Of a stretch of 64,000 nt of DNA, positions 1 to 12,215 are shown one piece after another (the first letter of the stretch is position 1; the number at the start of each line of letters is the position of its first letter). The DNA is from Siphonodentalium dalli. Taxonomy: Eukaryota > Mollusca > Scaphopoda > Gadilida > Siphonodentaliidae. Location: assembly GCA_032622095.1 (NCBI GenBank), contig CP136061.1, positions 54,135,762 to 54,199,761 on the forward strand, given 5' to 3'. The notes below the pieces were generated by a model that saw nothing but the letters and a program-made list of their open reading frames with translations, ran no database searches and was not told the DNA's origin. The position numbers and the translations under genes were made by a program.

Positions 1-129
1 GAAAACAAACACTTCCCGTCGGGAAATCTCTCTGCATAATATTTCGAGTCTGCCGTATTTCGAGCGATAACATTGCATTGAATTGAAACGAACGTCATAC
101 AGATAGATAGATAGTGAAAACGACGCTCT

Positions 130-346
130 TTATATAGACACTGCGGAAAACGAACGCTCTTTATATATCAACGTTATTAACCCCCCGCCGTGCCGATTGC
201 GGTGATTTTGATGATTGGGAAGGGAGAAAGGGTGCTCAGAGCTTCTCCAAAACGCGACAACTACGGTGTTCGTTGGTTTTTACCCTTAGATGGGAAGTTT
301 GAACTCAATCGAGCCAGCCGTTTTCGATTCTATAAAGTACACACAC

Positions 347-382
<36 letters not shown>

Positions 383-405
383 CGGAAGTCTCAAAATATA
401 TAGTA
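130..405. repeat. Interspersed repeat 3' part, with TA microsatellite
   Basis: ACACTGCGGAAAACGAACGC, GGTGCTCAGAGCTTCTCCAA and CAGCCGTTTTC match 48675-48928. A (TA)n run lies at 339-382 and the end resembles CAAAATATATAGTATAG. Confidence 0.7.
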
Positions 406-439
406 TAGATTAACCCTTTTCGTCTATGTGCTCTCGTGT

Positions 440-578
440 GCCTAATAATAATGTCAGCACTATTATTAATTTTGGAGAAAATTCCCAAATCACTATTATT
501 TGGCATTGAGTCATAGGGTGAAATTGCCTTACTATTATAAATTTCAGCCTATATCCCCACCCATCACTATTATTAGGC
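440..578. repeat. Small inverted repeat, CCTAATAATAATG ends
   Basis: GCCTAATAATAATG and CATCACTATTATTAGGC bound 139 bp that repeat CACTATTAT. Possibly a tiny MITE. Confidence 0.45.
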
Positions 579-1136
579 CACCACAATTATTAGGTTGAGA
601 GTAATGAGGTTTATATCAATCTTGTTGATAACACACATGAAGAATTATCAGTGATGCCATACTGATAAACCCTTCCTTAAATGTGTTGCTTCCTCTTGGG
701 GAACATGGTATCCATTAACATGGTTTAAAGGGACACAAGGCATTGACAGTGGGTAACTGAAAAATCAAAAAGGTTTTAAAATGCATCGCCACTAAGAACA
801 TCAATAGACTTAGTTCTTATTTTTAATATGTATAACTCCACATTGACAAGATTTCACATATTGCAACCACTGGTATGTAAACTTCGTTACTGTTGAAATT
901 TCAAATCAAACGTTTTAGGAAAATAATTTAACCTGTTGACAATCTTTCTGGAATAGTATTCTTTGCTATGACCTTTTAAATGAGCATGTCAACATACATG
1001 ATTCTATCAGAAGTTGCTCATTTGTTTGTTGATAAAATTGCTGGCACTGTAGCAGTAGCGTTTACATAACAAACGTTTTAACATGTGACATCTCGTCATT
1101 GGACAGTCATCAATAATAAGAATAATAACAAACATG

Positions 1137-1605
1137 TATATAAGGATTAACTGTCATGTGCACTGTTTTTATGGAGATGTACAAGTTATGACCACTCACC
1201 TCGCGGTTACATCTCCATAAAAACAGTCCACATGACAGTTAATCCTTATATTTATATACATTTAGCGAAAAAGCCACTTTTGTAAATGTATTTAAATCGA
1301 AAAGTGTATCGTGAAAAAAACCAGCCCAAAATATCCCATAGCACCCTTGGCAAAAGTTACAGGAACAATTTCTCTTTATATTGAAACCCGATGATTTATT
1401 AAGTCAATCCTGCGCGAGTCCAAATGAGCCCAAAACATTAGGCGTTCGTCTTTCCAAAACCAATGACGCGTCGATGTAATTATGAGGCTGCAGTTATGAC
1501 CTCTTGCGCGTTCACCGAGAAATTATTGCAACCAGCCATGTGGGCGCCGACCAATCGTAATGCTGGATTTACTGATAATCACACTTAGTATGTAAATATA
1601 TATAT
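1137..1605. mobile_element. Long-range repeat with terminal hairpin, copy 1
   Basis: Starts TATATAAGGATTAACTGTCA, forms a hairpin (1138-1250), and continues with TTTAGCGAAAAAGCCACTTT to CACTTAGTATGTAAATATAT. The whole order recurs at 49339-49845. The hairpin here has lost about 30 bp on one arm. Confidence 0.8.
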
Positions 1606-1606
1606 A

Positions 1607-2283
1607 TATTTCCATGTTTTTCTTAGTGATAATGGTTTTACAAACTGTTATGAGTTTTCACATTTATCCACCGAAAAGCCACAATAAAGCCATTAATATG
1701 TCCCTTCAAACTATTATGATGGCTGGCAGCTTCATAGATAAGAATATACAGTTCTTGTGAAATGTTCAGTTTGGTATACAAAGTGAACGAAAAGTCGATA
1801 GCATGTTTTAAAGTAGTTTTGTAATAGACTTTAAAGTTTGAGTCTTCTCAGTGTTTATACTCTGGTGAGCGTCTCAAAAGTCATTGACTGCTTTTATTAA
1901 CTGCCGTCTGCTTATTTTTTCCTGAACACCCCTCCAGATGAAATATACCATTCCAATGTATACTTTTATAACTGAGTGGGAGAATCCATTTAGTATATAA
2001 AGGGTTAATATATCATATATATATACGAAGTAAACTAAGTAATTGCACGCTTTTGTCGTGTCTATGGTGATCAAAATAGGTTGATTAAATCTTCATACAG
2101 AGACTTCATATGCCTCGACGTCGTTTGTTGAACTTATTATCTGAACAATTCCCTCCAAAACAACAGGACCTCTTCTGCACTTTTATTATATTTTGTCTGT
2201 TTATTTTTAAGGGTAATTTAACGGTTAGGCCCTAATTAACCAAAATATGGATACATATCACTCACATGCCATAAGGGATGTTG
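1607..2283. other. No recognised feature (except 1899-1972)
   Basis: AT-rich spacer. A short TA-rich stretch lies near 2010. No coding or RNA signal seen. Confidence 0.6.
1899..1972. repeat. Repeat pair member (ACACCCCTCCAG)
   Basis: GAACACCCCTCCAG and CCAATGTATACTTTTAT recur at 6705-6782. Confidence 0.55.
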
Positions 2284-2735
2284 CTAGAGGGTCTCCATTG
2301 GGGGGGTGTCCACCTTGGGAAATTCCAACTGCACCACCCCCCCCCCCTCTTGAGTCGGAATCACACCATCACAACTTTTTTGCATAATTCCATTTGCACC
2401 CCCCCCCCATTGAATCAGAATCACAGACCAAACACAAGTTTTGCATAATTCCATTTGCACCCCTTGCACATCAGTCCTGATGCCTAATATCCTATGTATT
2501 CATAAACTATGTTGTTCTATATGCCCGGTATAAGAAAATTCAGATACTTTAACCTAAGAATTGCATAAATCCTAACATCTAGTAGCCTACAGACAAATGC
2601 ACACGGCTACGGGTAAGACACCAGGACAATGTGTCCGTCCATGTTTGTTCAGCCTGGTGTGCGAAAATTTGGAAAACTATACAAGAAAATAGCAAATCCT
2701 AGCATCTAGACTGACCTCAACTGAAGCTTCCGTAG
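2284..2735. repeat. C-rich interspersed repeat, copy 1
   Basis: Tandem GCATAATTCCATTTGCACCC units with poly-C runs, followed by ACAAATGCACACGGCTACGG. It matches 6985-7405 inside the hAT-like element. The short frames here are repeat artefacts. Confidence 0.75.
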
Positions 2736-3235
2736 TGTTGGAAATTTCAAACCTCATACTCCCTCTTAGGTTTGAAAATTCTACAACTGATGACCATTTC
2801 AGTCCACAAGTTTGACCGAATGTACTAAACTATTGTTTTGTTAAACTAATTAGCAGTTTTGTACTGGTCACGGCCCACGGGGGAGGGACAGTGACACACA
2901 TATTGTTTTCTTAAATTTAGTAGCAGTTTTGACTAGCCACGGGGGAAGGACCAGGACACAAGCTTTCCAAGTGTTGGAAATTTCCAACCTGTCACCCCCC
3001 CCCCCCTAAGGTTGGAAAATTTCCAACTGATGACCATTTCAGTCCAAAATTTGGACAAAAAATAGGAATATATGCAAATATTGGTCCAAAAACAATTAAT
3101 TCCCCCCAATAAATTGTTTGAAAATCAAACGACAAGAACATTTTCAACCCATTGTTGGTGTGAAATGAAATTTCCAACTGTTGAACATTTTGACCAAAGT
3201 TGGGGGTGGGACAGTGACAGTGACACCCCACCCCC
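2736..3235. repeat. Degenerate repeats with GTTGGAAATTTCCAAC palindromes
   Basis: Two related segments (from about 2736 and 2962) share GATGACCATTTCAGTCC. TTAGCAGTTTTG and CCACGGGGGAGGGAC-like blocks occur twice in between. Confidence 0.55.
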
Positions 3236-3269
3236 CTCTAGCCACATCCCTGCATGCCATAACTTTATT

Positions 3270-3600
3270 ATAGGATTCCGCTTGTCCGCTTCCGTCCGTC
3301 CATCCTTCAGTCCGTGGACACAACTTTGTCCGAGCTCGTATTCCTACATTTTTCAGTCAGTTTTATTTAAAAACTTGGCACATAGATCTATAGGGCAATT
3401 TGAATCTGTGCACGTGCGATTATGAGTTCGGTCCAACATTGTTTTATTGGAGTTATCCCCCTTTTTCGACTTATCCAACTTGTTTAAGTGGGGTTAAACC
3501 CCTTCTTTACTTAGCAATGTTTTGCAACATGCATAACTTTGTCAGAGATTGTATAACTTATGTTTGTTTGTTTTTGTTTTGTTTTTTTTGGCTATCATTA
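3270..3600. repeat. CCGTCCGT-type repeat unit
   Basis: Matches the unit of the array at 32276-33545: TCCGTCCGTCCATCC, then TTGTCCGAGCTCGTATTCCT, CTGTGCACGTGCGATTATGA and GGAGTTATCCCCCTTTTTCG. Confidence 0.7.
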
Positions 3601-3705
3601 ATGTAGCGCAATGTCAATGCGGTGGTATCCGTAGTCCCACTACGACTGTCTCACCTCTTTTTTAAAACCATAATTAGATATATTATATAGTACGACATGC
3701 ATGCA

Positions 3706-4249
3706 TAATGCAACACAGACCCCTGGGGAATAATACCAGATATACCAATATATGAGGGTATCACCCCCCCCCTTCGGTATACGCGGGATTCAGGGTGTTT
3801 TGAAGCCGTACGCGGGATTCATACCCCCGAATTAACTGGTATTCAGGTTCAAGCAAAAACATCTTGGACGCAGGTTTTGATGGCGCAACATAATATTTTT
3901 GTGCTAGTTATCTGTATGAATGGGTAGAATAGCTTCTTGGGCATATTCGACCACCATGCCATCATAAAGTATTATTAATCGTATCATAAGGCCTCGACAT
4001 AACGCCCATAACGCGACCGGCGTCAATTTGTATGTCATTTATCGCATATTATTTCTTAACATGTATTCAGGATTCACCCCCCCCCCCCCCAAAATTAACT
4101 GGTATTCAGGATTCACCCCCCAAAATTAACTGGTATTCAGGATTTAGGGGGGGGAGGGGGTGATACCCTCATATATACTATAACAGTCACTGGTATATAG
4201 TATATATTGGTATATCTGCTATTTTTCCCCAGGCGCCTGTGTAATGCAT
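3706..4249. mobile_element. TIR element with poly-C interior (about 544 bp)
   Basis: The ends CTGGGGAATAATACCAGATA and its inverse are imperfect but extend about 70 bp, including TATATGAGGGTATCACCCCC. The interior repeats AATTAACTGGTATTCAGG three times. No clear target duplication. Confidence 0.68.
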
Positions 4250-5589
4250 TACAATACAATACTCCGCCACTATATTGGCCAGATAACATGTGTGGGTGCG
4301 ACGATTGTGTGAATGTTATATCCAAGGTTACGAATCCCAAATATTAGCCTTTCAAATAATGAATCTTGTTCAACTAATATTGATGATGTAGTTTTATCAG
4401 CGCCGTCAATTTGTCGTGATGCCAATTTCCGATACCCAAAATGATGTAACGGATAAATTCAAACCGCTGACTGGGTTACATGAATTGATAACATTTGTCT
4501 TATATGCAAAAGCAGCAAAACCAAATGGGAGCAAACTCCCAGTGTTTGCTGCCATTGATTAAAACGGTGTGTTATTTGCAAAGCCTGACTGTCAAAACTT
4601 TGCTGGGTAAGTTAGAATTCCTTTGGATAATTGGTATGGTATATGTCTAATTTGTATATTTGCCCCGGGGGAGGGGGTCTTTAAACAAATTTGCAGACAC
4701 AGGGTCGAAAATATTTGTTTCAGCTATCTAACCACACACCCTCTGTGCAAATTTTATTCTGCGGGCCAACTTTTTGTGACACCCCCCCCCCCCTCCCCCA
4801 ATGAGAAAATAGATCAGGTTAAGTAAAAATATATATATAATATCAGTCCGGTTCTTTCCAACAAGTGTTTTCTAGTCTATCGAATATATTCTTAGAACCC
4901 CCAAAACAGTGGAATGAAGTAACGTTTTCACAAACGAGATCATAAATGGTAAATAAACTAAATCTATTACTATAAATTTATCACTGGTAGCCGGCTAGCT
5001 GCCTCTCACTCTCCCCCGACATTCAGTCGGAGGACTATAGTATAACGATCCTTGTCCGTCCGTCGGGGCGTGTGTCTGCGAAAATATGAACTAGATTAAT
5101 ACATTTTCAATATCTTTGAAAATACGTACAATTCTATTATGTATAGGCCTACTTGGTCTGTCTGATCTTTCCCCAGTTATGAAGTAACGTACATCATATC
5201 AGTTTGATTTCTAACATGTATGACGTTTGATCAGTTAAGATACGCGACGATAACGCGTATAGTTTATTCGACATCTTCATAATCTATGCCACAGTCAAAC
5301 AACGCGGGTGTGGCTTGTGTGTATAAGTGATTATTAATTGATTTTGTGTGAAGCTGTCGACTGTTCAAGCAACGCATCCTAATTTGATGCAGCAAGTAAT
5401 TTCATTGGCGCGATTCCTCCGTTTGAAATAATTTATTCCATATGAGTCGCTATGCCTATAGATGTTAATTGTAATGAAACATTGGTCTAGTTTTTTAGCA
5501 GACTGGTCAGTAATAAACATACCATTAAGGAACGCATTTGACCTTGGGCAATCGGAACTCACTTCGTCTGAATTTGTCGCCTGTCGTTG
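4250..5589. other. No gene; scattered repeat words
   Basis: G-rich (4662-4678) and C-rich (4782-4800) patches face each other. A CCCCCGACATTCAGTCGGAGG-type hairpin at about 5014-5034 leads into TCCGTCCGTC. Nothing else. Confidence 0.55.
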
Positions 5590-5745
5590 AAATTTCCGTG
5601 TTCGACGAGCGTGTGCCGAATGCACCTCGGTTTGGAATTTTCCATTTCAGTGGTAGGCTGCATGCACCTCGGCTGGAAATGTCCTACATACTAGACAAGA
5701 CCATTTATGAACATATGACCATATACTTCATGTACATGAATTACT
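5590..5745. repeat. Short direct repeat, copy 1
   Basis: TTCGACGAGCGTGTGCCGAA to ACATATGACCAT recurs at 6185-6325 with about 10% differences. Confidence 0.72.
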
Positions 5746-6184
5746 ATATATTTTTTAAGTTTCTAAATCTAAACAGAAATTTAAAAACTTTGAAAAAATA
5801 ACAAAAATTAATTGAAATTTGTTTTTAATTTAAAAAAGAAATATTTTTTTTTTGTTGAACAGCAGATCAAAGTTCAATCTAAAAAAAATAATAAAAAGTG
5901 AATTTCAATAAATTTGTTTAATTTTTTTAATCAAACTGGATAAAAGATTAAAATTTGCACGAATCATATACATGGGTCTGTTTCAGCTTTTTAACATAAG
6001 GGCAAGTGCTGATGTGTTCACTTCGGAAGTCGATCTCGGTTAACAAATAATATTGATGTGGATAAAGTCTTTTTACCAGTGGGCGGTACTAACACTGTGG
6101 GTGTGGCCTCTGTGGAAAGCTCAATTGCGCTGAAGCGCAATTAATTTTCAATTATTAATAAATGTGAATTTGGCATCCCATAGA

Positions 6185-6325
6185 TTTCGACGAGCGTGTG
6201 CCAAATGCGCCGTGGATTGGAATTTTCCATTTCAGTGGTAGGTTGCATGCACCTCGGTTGGAAATGTCCTACCAACTAGACATGACCATTTATGGACATA
6301 TGACCATGAATTACTAGATTCTCAT
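6185..6325. repeat. Short direct repeat, copy 2
   Basis: Partner of 5590-5745. GTGGTAGGTTGCATGCACCT is conserved. Confidence 0.72.
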
Positions 6326-6529
6326 CCATGTTCCACAACTTTTTTTGGAAAATTGGGGAGGGCGGGCGAATTATAATTCTTTTTATTGTATTTTTTTTTT
6401 AATTCTTGATCGGGCGCGAACATTAATGGCCGGGTGACATGTCGACCGCCAATGTACCGTTAGCCTATACGCCTCGGTGTGTGCACGCTAATTTAGTAAA
6501 GAACGCTACTGTCAAGGAGCAGCCCCCCC

Positions 6530-6906
6530 CCCCCTTTTTCGTACGCCGTATTCCATGCCCTGTTGTGAGGTACGCCGTATTCCGACCCCTCTGCTAGGAG
6601 GTATTCGGTATTCCAAAAATACCGGTATTCGTACGCCGACCTTCCAAAAAAATATATTATCCTAACATTTCCCTCAGTAAATCAAACTAATTATGAAATT
6701 AAATTTTTTCTCGTCTGCTTCATTTTCACGAACACCCCTCCAGTTGAATAATAGACTATTCCAATGTATACTTTTATTACTTTTAGATCCTTTTATCATC
6801 AATAAATTATCTTATCTGATCTTAACTGGTACTCCGTATTCCATATGGCTGTTAACTGGTAGGCCTATTCCGAAATTCCACCCTCTGTGTTAAGTGGTAT
6901 TCCGTA
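6530..6906. repeat. GTACGCCGTATTCC repeats
   Basis: Many GTATTCC and GTACGCCG words, related to the interior of the element at 3706-4249. The hAT-like element has inserted at its right edge. Confidence 0.5.
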
Positions 6907-6984
6907 TTCCAGGGCAGAGGCGGACTGGGCCAAAAAACCGGCCCGGGAAATTAATATAATACCGGCCCATCTGTTCTGTTTGGG

Positions 6985-7405
6985 GGGGGGGGGGGGGGGG
7001 GGCGTCCACAGTCCACCCTTGGAAAATTCCAACTGCACCCCCCCCCCCCTTGAATCAGAATCAGACCAAATACATATTTTTGCATAATTCCATTTGCACC
7101 CCCCCCCCCCCCTTGAATCAGATGCAGACCAAATACATGTTTTTTGCATAATTCCATTTGCACCTCTGATCTGATATCATATATATTCATAAACCATGGT
7201 TCTATATATTCCCGGTATGAGACCATTCAGATATTTTAATAAAATCTAACATCTAGCGGTCTAACTCCAGACAAATGCACACGGCTACGGACAAGAGACC
7301 AGGACACACCGGGCTGTTCATGGTTGTTCGGCCCGGGGTGAGAACATTTTGAAAACTATACAAGAAAATCTCGAATCCGATAAACTAGACTGGCATCAAC
7401 TGAAG
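6985..7405. repeat. C-rich interspersed repeat, copy 2
   Basis: Same order of blocks as 2284-2735. It is nested within the element at 6915-7903. Confidence 0.75.
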
Positions 7406-7566
7406 CGTTCCTATTTTCTTGTAAATTTCAATTGGGGGAGGGGTGCGTAAGAATTTTTTTGGGATTTACAGCTGGGAGTTACCGTTAAAATCTCGAGATT
7501 AATGGGGTCTTTACGTGGTGTTATATGATGCCGACAAGTTCATTTAATGTCAAAATTACGATTAGC

Positions 7567-7653
7567 CAATTCGGCTGGTTAAACAACACATGTGGCGGCC
7601 CACGTCCGGAATTTTCCCGGTCTCCCGATCGGCCATGCAGTCCGCCTCTGCCC
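7567..7653. repeat. Internal duplicate of the hAT right end
   Basis: GGTTAAACAACACATGTGG leads to CCCGATCGGCC and a second GTCCGCCTCTG terminus at 7653. The same blocks recur at 7696-7730 and 7871-7903. This suggests a nested or tandemly duplicated right terminus inside the larger element. Confidence 0.6.
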
Positions 7654-7911
7654 TCATGAATTTATGTGAGAAGAGTACCATCTTATTGGATACACGGCTG
7701 GTTAAACAACACATGTGGCGGCCCACATCGGTTTCATTTGCGGCCCAAGTTGTGGTTGGGCGGCCCAACCACATATACCCCCCCCCCCCCAAACCGTAAA
7801 AAAAACCCCTCGGATTCTCGCTTGATAGAAAATCACGTGGAATCAGAATTTTTCCGGCCCATCGGGAAATTTCCCGGTCTCCCGATCGGCCAGTCCGCCT
7901 CTGTTCCAGGG

Positions 7912-8682
7912 GGTGGGGTGGGGCCTCGTCCAGAGTCACCACATGCATGGTTATAAAGTTACTCGGCCGTGGTATAGCACCTGGACCAGTGCGTCTATAA
8001 GACTATAACCATCCTGCACTTAAATATCTACATACATATATACAGCTGAATGATCTGGGGATCTTTTCACATTTCCCGCGGTTTCCACCTTTTATTGACG
8101 TCACTATTAACTGATTAGCCAATCACAACATTTGTTCCTGTTCCACATGGCGCCATACTATTAACCGGAATCCGATTTTCGTGGTATTTCCACTGGTCCA
8201 CGTGGTCAGTCCTGTGCACGACAGGTCGGTCCTGACACCTCAACCAATTATGCTATCTTTATCGACGATTCGGTGTTCTCCGCCTGTTAAACTATACAAA
8301 CATAGATAGCCATACAACGACACACACTGTTATGTTGTTTCTCATAGTGGAAGGTAATACAAGTTCACATCAGCCTGAGCAAGGCCGGAATAATTGTTAA
8401 GTCTAAGACTGAGGGTCGTTGGGGGGGGGGGGTGGTCGTTGGGGAGGGGTGGGTGGTGTCCGACTTATATTATAATCGAGGGAACATCATAAAACTCTCT
8501 GACTTAGTCCATTGTGATATTGAAATCATAATATTGTTGTTGGAGTTGAAGCGCAATTATTCCCATTTCACACTCCTGCCAACCGCCTCCGTTAGTGGCC
8601 AGATGACTATAGTTGGCTCTGTGGAGCGCCTTTTGGATTGTACATATATGTAAAACCAAACTAATGGTGCGATATTCCTTTA
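7912..8682. other. No gene recognised
   Basis: Contains the short repeat 7955-8025 and G-runs near 8420-8450. The 73-codon frame at 8432 starts in the G-runs and is not credible. Confidence 0.55.
7955..8025. repeat. Short repeat pair, copy 1
   Basis: CACCTGGACCAGTGCGTCTA with flanking similarity to 43112-43176. Confidence 0.5.
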
Positions 8683-9235
8683 TGGGAGGCCGTTTCCAAA
8701 TTTATTAATAATTCCACTTAAGCATAATATACAATTGCTTAATTGTGCTTTAGCACAATTACTAACATCTCTACCCAATTGAGCATAATTCAATTGTGCT
8801 TAAGCACAATAAACATATAACCAGCTTTCACCCCTTGAAGATAAAATGAGGTTCATAATCAGACTTGGCTGGTTGTTTTATCTTTTATGAAAAAAAATAT
8901 CACCTGATACTGCCTGATAGTCTATATTCTATAAGAATACAGGGGGGTTTTCTTTATGCATGGTGCTCAATAATTGTGCTTACGTTCAATTACGGAGTTA
9001 ATAATTCCACTTAAGCACAATTGTGTCTACATAATGTTTAATGAATTGTATTTAAGCACAATTGAATTGCCATTTAAGTGCAATATAATTGCGCTTATCA
9101 CAAATGGATTTCGTTTATGTACAACTAGCACAATTAATTGTACTTAAGTTAAGCTCAATTAATTGTGCTTATGTGCAATTCAATTGCGTTTGCGGTTAAG
9201 TCCAGTTATTTATTAAATATGGAAACGGCCTCCCA
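8683..9235. mobile_element. TA-flanked MITE with TGGGAGGCCGTTTCCA ends, 553 bp
   Basis: The terminal repeats (about 28 bp) start TGGGAGGCCGTTTCCA, flanked by TA (8681-8682 and 9236-9237). The interior is filled with palindromes of the type AATTGTGCTTAAGCACAATT. Confidence 0.82.
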
Positions 9236-9299
9236 TAATTCTTAGCTATTTGGGTTTAAATATTTCATTATTTCTCGGATGGGACTGAAAGCACCATTC

Positions 9300-9410
9300 A
9301 TTTTTAATTGCGCTTCAGCACAATTGGATTATGCTTCAGTACAATTTGATTGTGACTCGGCTACATTGATTGCACTTCAGGCTCAGCACTTAAGTGCAAT
9401 TAATAAAATG
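9300..9410. repeat. Further AATTGYRCTT palindrome copies outside the MITE
   Basis: Repeats such as AATTGCGCTTCAGCACAATT continue past the MITE. Single copies lie at 6122-6145 and 8540-8553. Confidence 0.6.
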
Positions 9411-9793
9411 AAATTGGCCTCATATAAATATGAGACCATTACAAATATTGTAGGCTTCTCAGCATAAGCGAAGAAACAAATGCCCCCATCATAAACAACC
9501 TGTATGGACAGATAAAATTCAGAGATAAAATATCTTAAATTTAAGTTGAGATTGGTCTTTCATGCAATCGGGTGTCATTGGGAGGAACTGGAAAGCACAC
9601 AAAACCAATTGAGATCAGTTCATTTCCATTGTTGTTCCCACCCCACCTCCCCGTAAGCATATTTTTGCAGATATACCTGAATTCACATGTCAGTTACATT
9701 CAGTTTAGCACAAAAGGAAGATAAACTTATTCTTGTATCTTGGAAAGTTTGTCAGTTGCAAGGGGTCAGTGGTTTCTATGTGCAATGGAGTTA

Positions 9794-10003
9794 CAGTAAT
9801 GCCCTAAATAATCGACTCTTTAACCACAGCAGAATTATGGGTAACTTTTCAGGATTTAGTCGGAAATATGGCTTGTTGCCATTCATCGGAAAGCTCTCAC
9901 TGAGCTTTCCAAGAATGGCAACAAGCCATATTTCTAACTCAATCCTGAAAAGTTACCCATAATTCCGCTGTGGTTAAGGAGTCGATTATTTAGGGCATTA
10001 CTG
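9794..10003. mobile_element. CAGTAATGCCC hairpin MITE, full copy A
   Basis: A 210-bp near-complete palindrome bounded by CAGTAATGCCCTAAATAA and its inverse, flanked by TA on both sides (9792-9793, 10004-10005). This is Tc1/mariner-like target use. Arms are about 100 bp. No protein is encoded. Confidence 0.88.
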
Positions 10004-10039
10004 TATATCCCCAATGGAATTTTTTTTGTCTCCCGAAAA

Positions 10040-10440
10040 ATTAATTTTCGGGGGACTATAGAAACGGGGTCCGTCCATCCGTCTGTCCGTTCGTCTGTCA
10101 CACTTTTGAGTACCTTCATGGTGTAATCATCTCCTACAGATTTCATCCCAGAGATTTGAAACTGCAGAATATTGTCGCCCATATATTGAAGATGTGCAAC
10201 ATGTACTAGTATATAGATGACGGAAAAAATATTTTTTTACGGAGTTATTAACCCTTTTCGACTTATAATTTTCTGTATGAGGGTACCTTCATGGTGTAAT
10301 CAACTCCTCCTACAGTTTTGATTGTAGATATTTGAAACTTCGGAGTATTGTTACCCACATATTGGAGATGTGCATCATGTATATAGATGACGGAATTTTT
10401 TTTTTTTTTACGGAATTATTAACCCTTTCGATTCAGAACA
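10040..10440. repeat. Tandem repeat, about 155-bp units
   Basis: GTACCTTCATGGTGTAATCA occurs at 10111 and 10266. Both units continue through TTTGAAACT and GATGTGCA to ATATAGATGACGGAA. Confidence 0.75.
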
Positions 10441-10565
10441 TTTCAACATTTTTTTTTATTTCTTTAACAAAGCGTCATCGACTTGCCACATTGTCTGGGG
10501 ACACTGTGGTCGGCTGATCTCTTATTCATCTAGAATTAACCCTTTATCCAACAGAAGGGCCCTGT

Positions 10566-10779
10566 GCCAATGCATTCTCTTATATATGCGAGTCGACCAT
10601 AGGTCGCCTCGCATATATAAGAGAATGCATTGGCTTAACACATTAAAAATTATAAAATTGTTAAAGAATGTAAGAAAAAATGGTAAAAAGTGTTAAAAGT
10701 ATTTTTTTAGGCCAATGCATTCTCTTATATATGCGAGGCGACCTATGGTCGACTCGCATATATAAGAGAATGCATTGGC
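10566..10779. mobile_element. Twin-hairpin element, copy 1
   Basis: Two 69-bp near-perfect palindromes (10566-10634 and 10711-10779), each bounded by GCCAATGCATTCTC and its inverse, are separated by a 76-bp AT-rich spacer. The second palindrome is the reverse complement of the first. The flank on the right reads ATAGGGCATAACTGTA, which resembles the terminus of the CAGTAATGCCC family. Confidence 0.82.
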
Positions 10780-10899
10780 ATAGGGCATAACTGTAACCAT
10801 CACAATGTGGTCAATGAGCCGGTTCCAATGATATCCATATTTGTATGGTTTTATTGAGACAGACCCAAGATAATTTAGGCTGTTGCAGCTTTATTTGGC

Positions 10900-11300
10900 C
10901 TGTTTTGGCCGGTTTGTTGGGTAAAGGGTTAGGCTTCTGCATGGTCATGTTTTGTTATTAGATTTGTTGTCTATATTTCACATCAATAACCTATGTTCGA
11001 TCTTTGTACTTTGTGCTTGCCAAGTAAGGTTCCTCAACCTGTTTTACACAACTTAGAAGGTTATGTTTTTGTCCCAGAATTTTTTTTTTTGGGGGCCTAT
11101 TAAAATACCCGGTGTCCGCATGAGAACTTTATTTTGGCCAATCGGAACCAAATTCGGTTTGTGAGTTAATCAGCTAAAACCACAGGTCAAGTTCGAATAT
11201 GGGTTTGGTCCGCCCATTTTTGCCAGAGTTATGCCCCTTTTCGACTTAGAATCTCTCTGTACATCCATTTGGAAAGTTTCCGGATGATAACTTTATTTTG
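10900..11300. repeat. Left part of mixed tandem arrays
   Basis: One unit of the TTCACATCAATAACCTATGT family (also 12888-13260), then one of the GGTCAAGTTCGAATATGGGT family. The latter is split by the Harbinger-like element. Confidence 0.6.
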
Positions 11301-11305
11301 GGTAA

Positions 11306-12215
11306 GGCCAAAAAAAAAAGATGCTATGTTTCCGTACATCGACCGACCCTAAAAATAACCCGCCGACCCTAATCTTTTTATTGATATTTTCATTATTTTG
11401 AGAAAAAGTCAAAATTTTCTAAAAAAAAAAAAAAAAAAAAATTTTTTTTATTGTTTTTACCACTAATGCACATAAATATTGATGGTCATTAGTGTTCAAA
11501 ACACATGGTTTCTAACATATCCCTGTGAAAAGTGACCATGAAGTGACTGCCGTCTCAAACGCCCCCAGGTGTGTGATGGGTTGTTGACTGATGGGCATGC
11601 ATTTTTCAATTTTAATTTCCTGAGAGTGGATCTCATGCCTGCTTTATGCCTTGTTTGGGTCTTATGGAACATAGGAACACTATCAACAGACGTGGTGGGT
11701 GTTTATCTGTATATATACATGTACATGTATAGAGGTTATAACCACATGTTAGGTGTACATGTATAGCTACTGTTTCCAAAAAATCAGGCATGCTAGGTTG
11801 GGTGTACTCATGACTACCTCCAGACAATGGGATGTAGTCGTCACAATACAAGTACGGTATAATGGCGGTATTATGTGTAAAATTCTTTTAAAAAGTTAGC
11901 GACATGAATTTCGTACCAAGTTTATAGCCAAATTTATGAAAATATGGAATGTGAATAATAAAAAACATACTTTATAAGCATGAAGTAAGTTTGATCTTTT
12001 ATCAATCTTAATGTATATTTCCACCGTGTTGATCAAGTAGTACTTTCCCCTCAACCCGAGTTGGCATTTTATGTCATTTCGGTCGAGGTAGTTTATTATT
12101 TCTGAAGCTGGATAGAAAATATCAAAATAAAATAAAAAAAAAAGATTTCCCTACCTATACCTACCCTAATTTTTTCGCTCCGTTATCGGAAACATACAAT
12201 CTTTTTTTTTTGGCC
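11306..12215. mobile_element. Harbinger-like non-autonomous element, 910 bp
   Basis: Ends are GGCCAAAAAAAAAAGAT followed by a TATGTTTCCG block, and the inverse at 12215. The flanks are TAA at 11303-11305 and TAA at 12216-12218, a 3-bp TWA duplication as in PIF/Harbinger. The insertion splits a copy of the ATAACTTTATTTTGGCCAAT repeat, leaving its halves on either side. A 65-codon frame at 11569-11766 matches nothing I know. Confidence 0.82.

Larger units (their letters stand above)
6915..7903. mobile_element. hAT-like non-autonomous transposon, 989 bp
   Basis: Terminal inverted repeats begin CAGAGGCGGACTGG at 6915 and end with its reverse complement at 7903. They are flanked by a perfect 8-bp duplication TTCCAGGG (6907-6914 and 7904-7911), the hallmark length for hAT. 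There is no transposase frame. The interior holds a 21-G run (6982-7002), a C-rich repeat also found at 2300-2735, and a duplicated right end (7567-7653). Confidence 0.88.
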
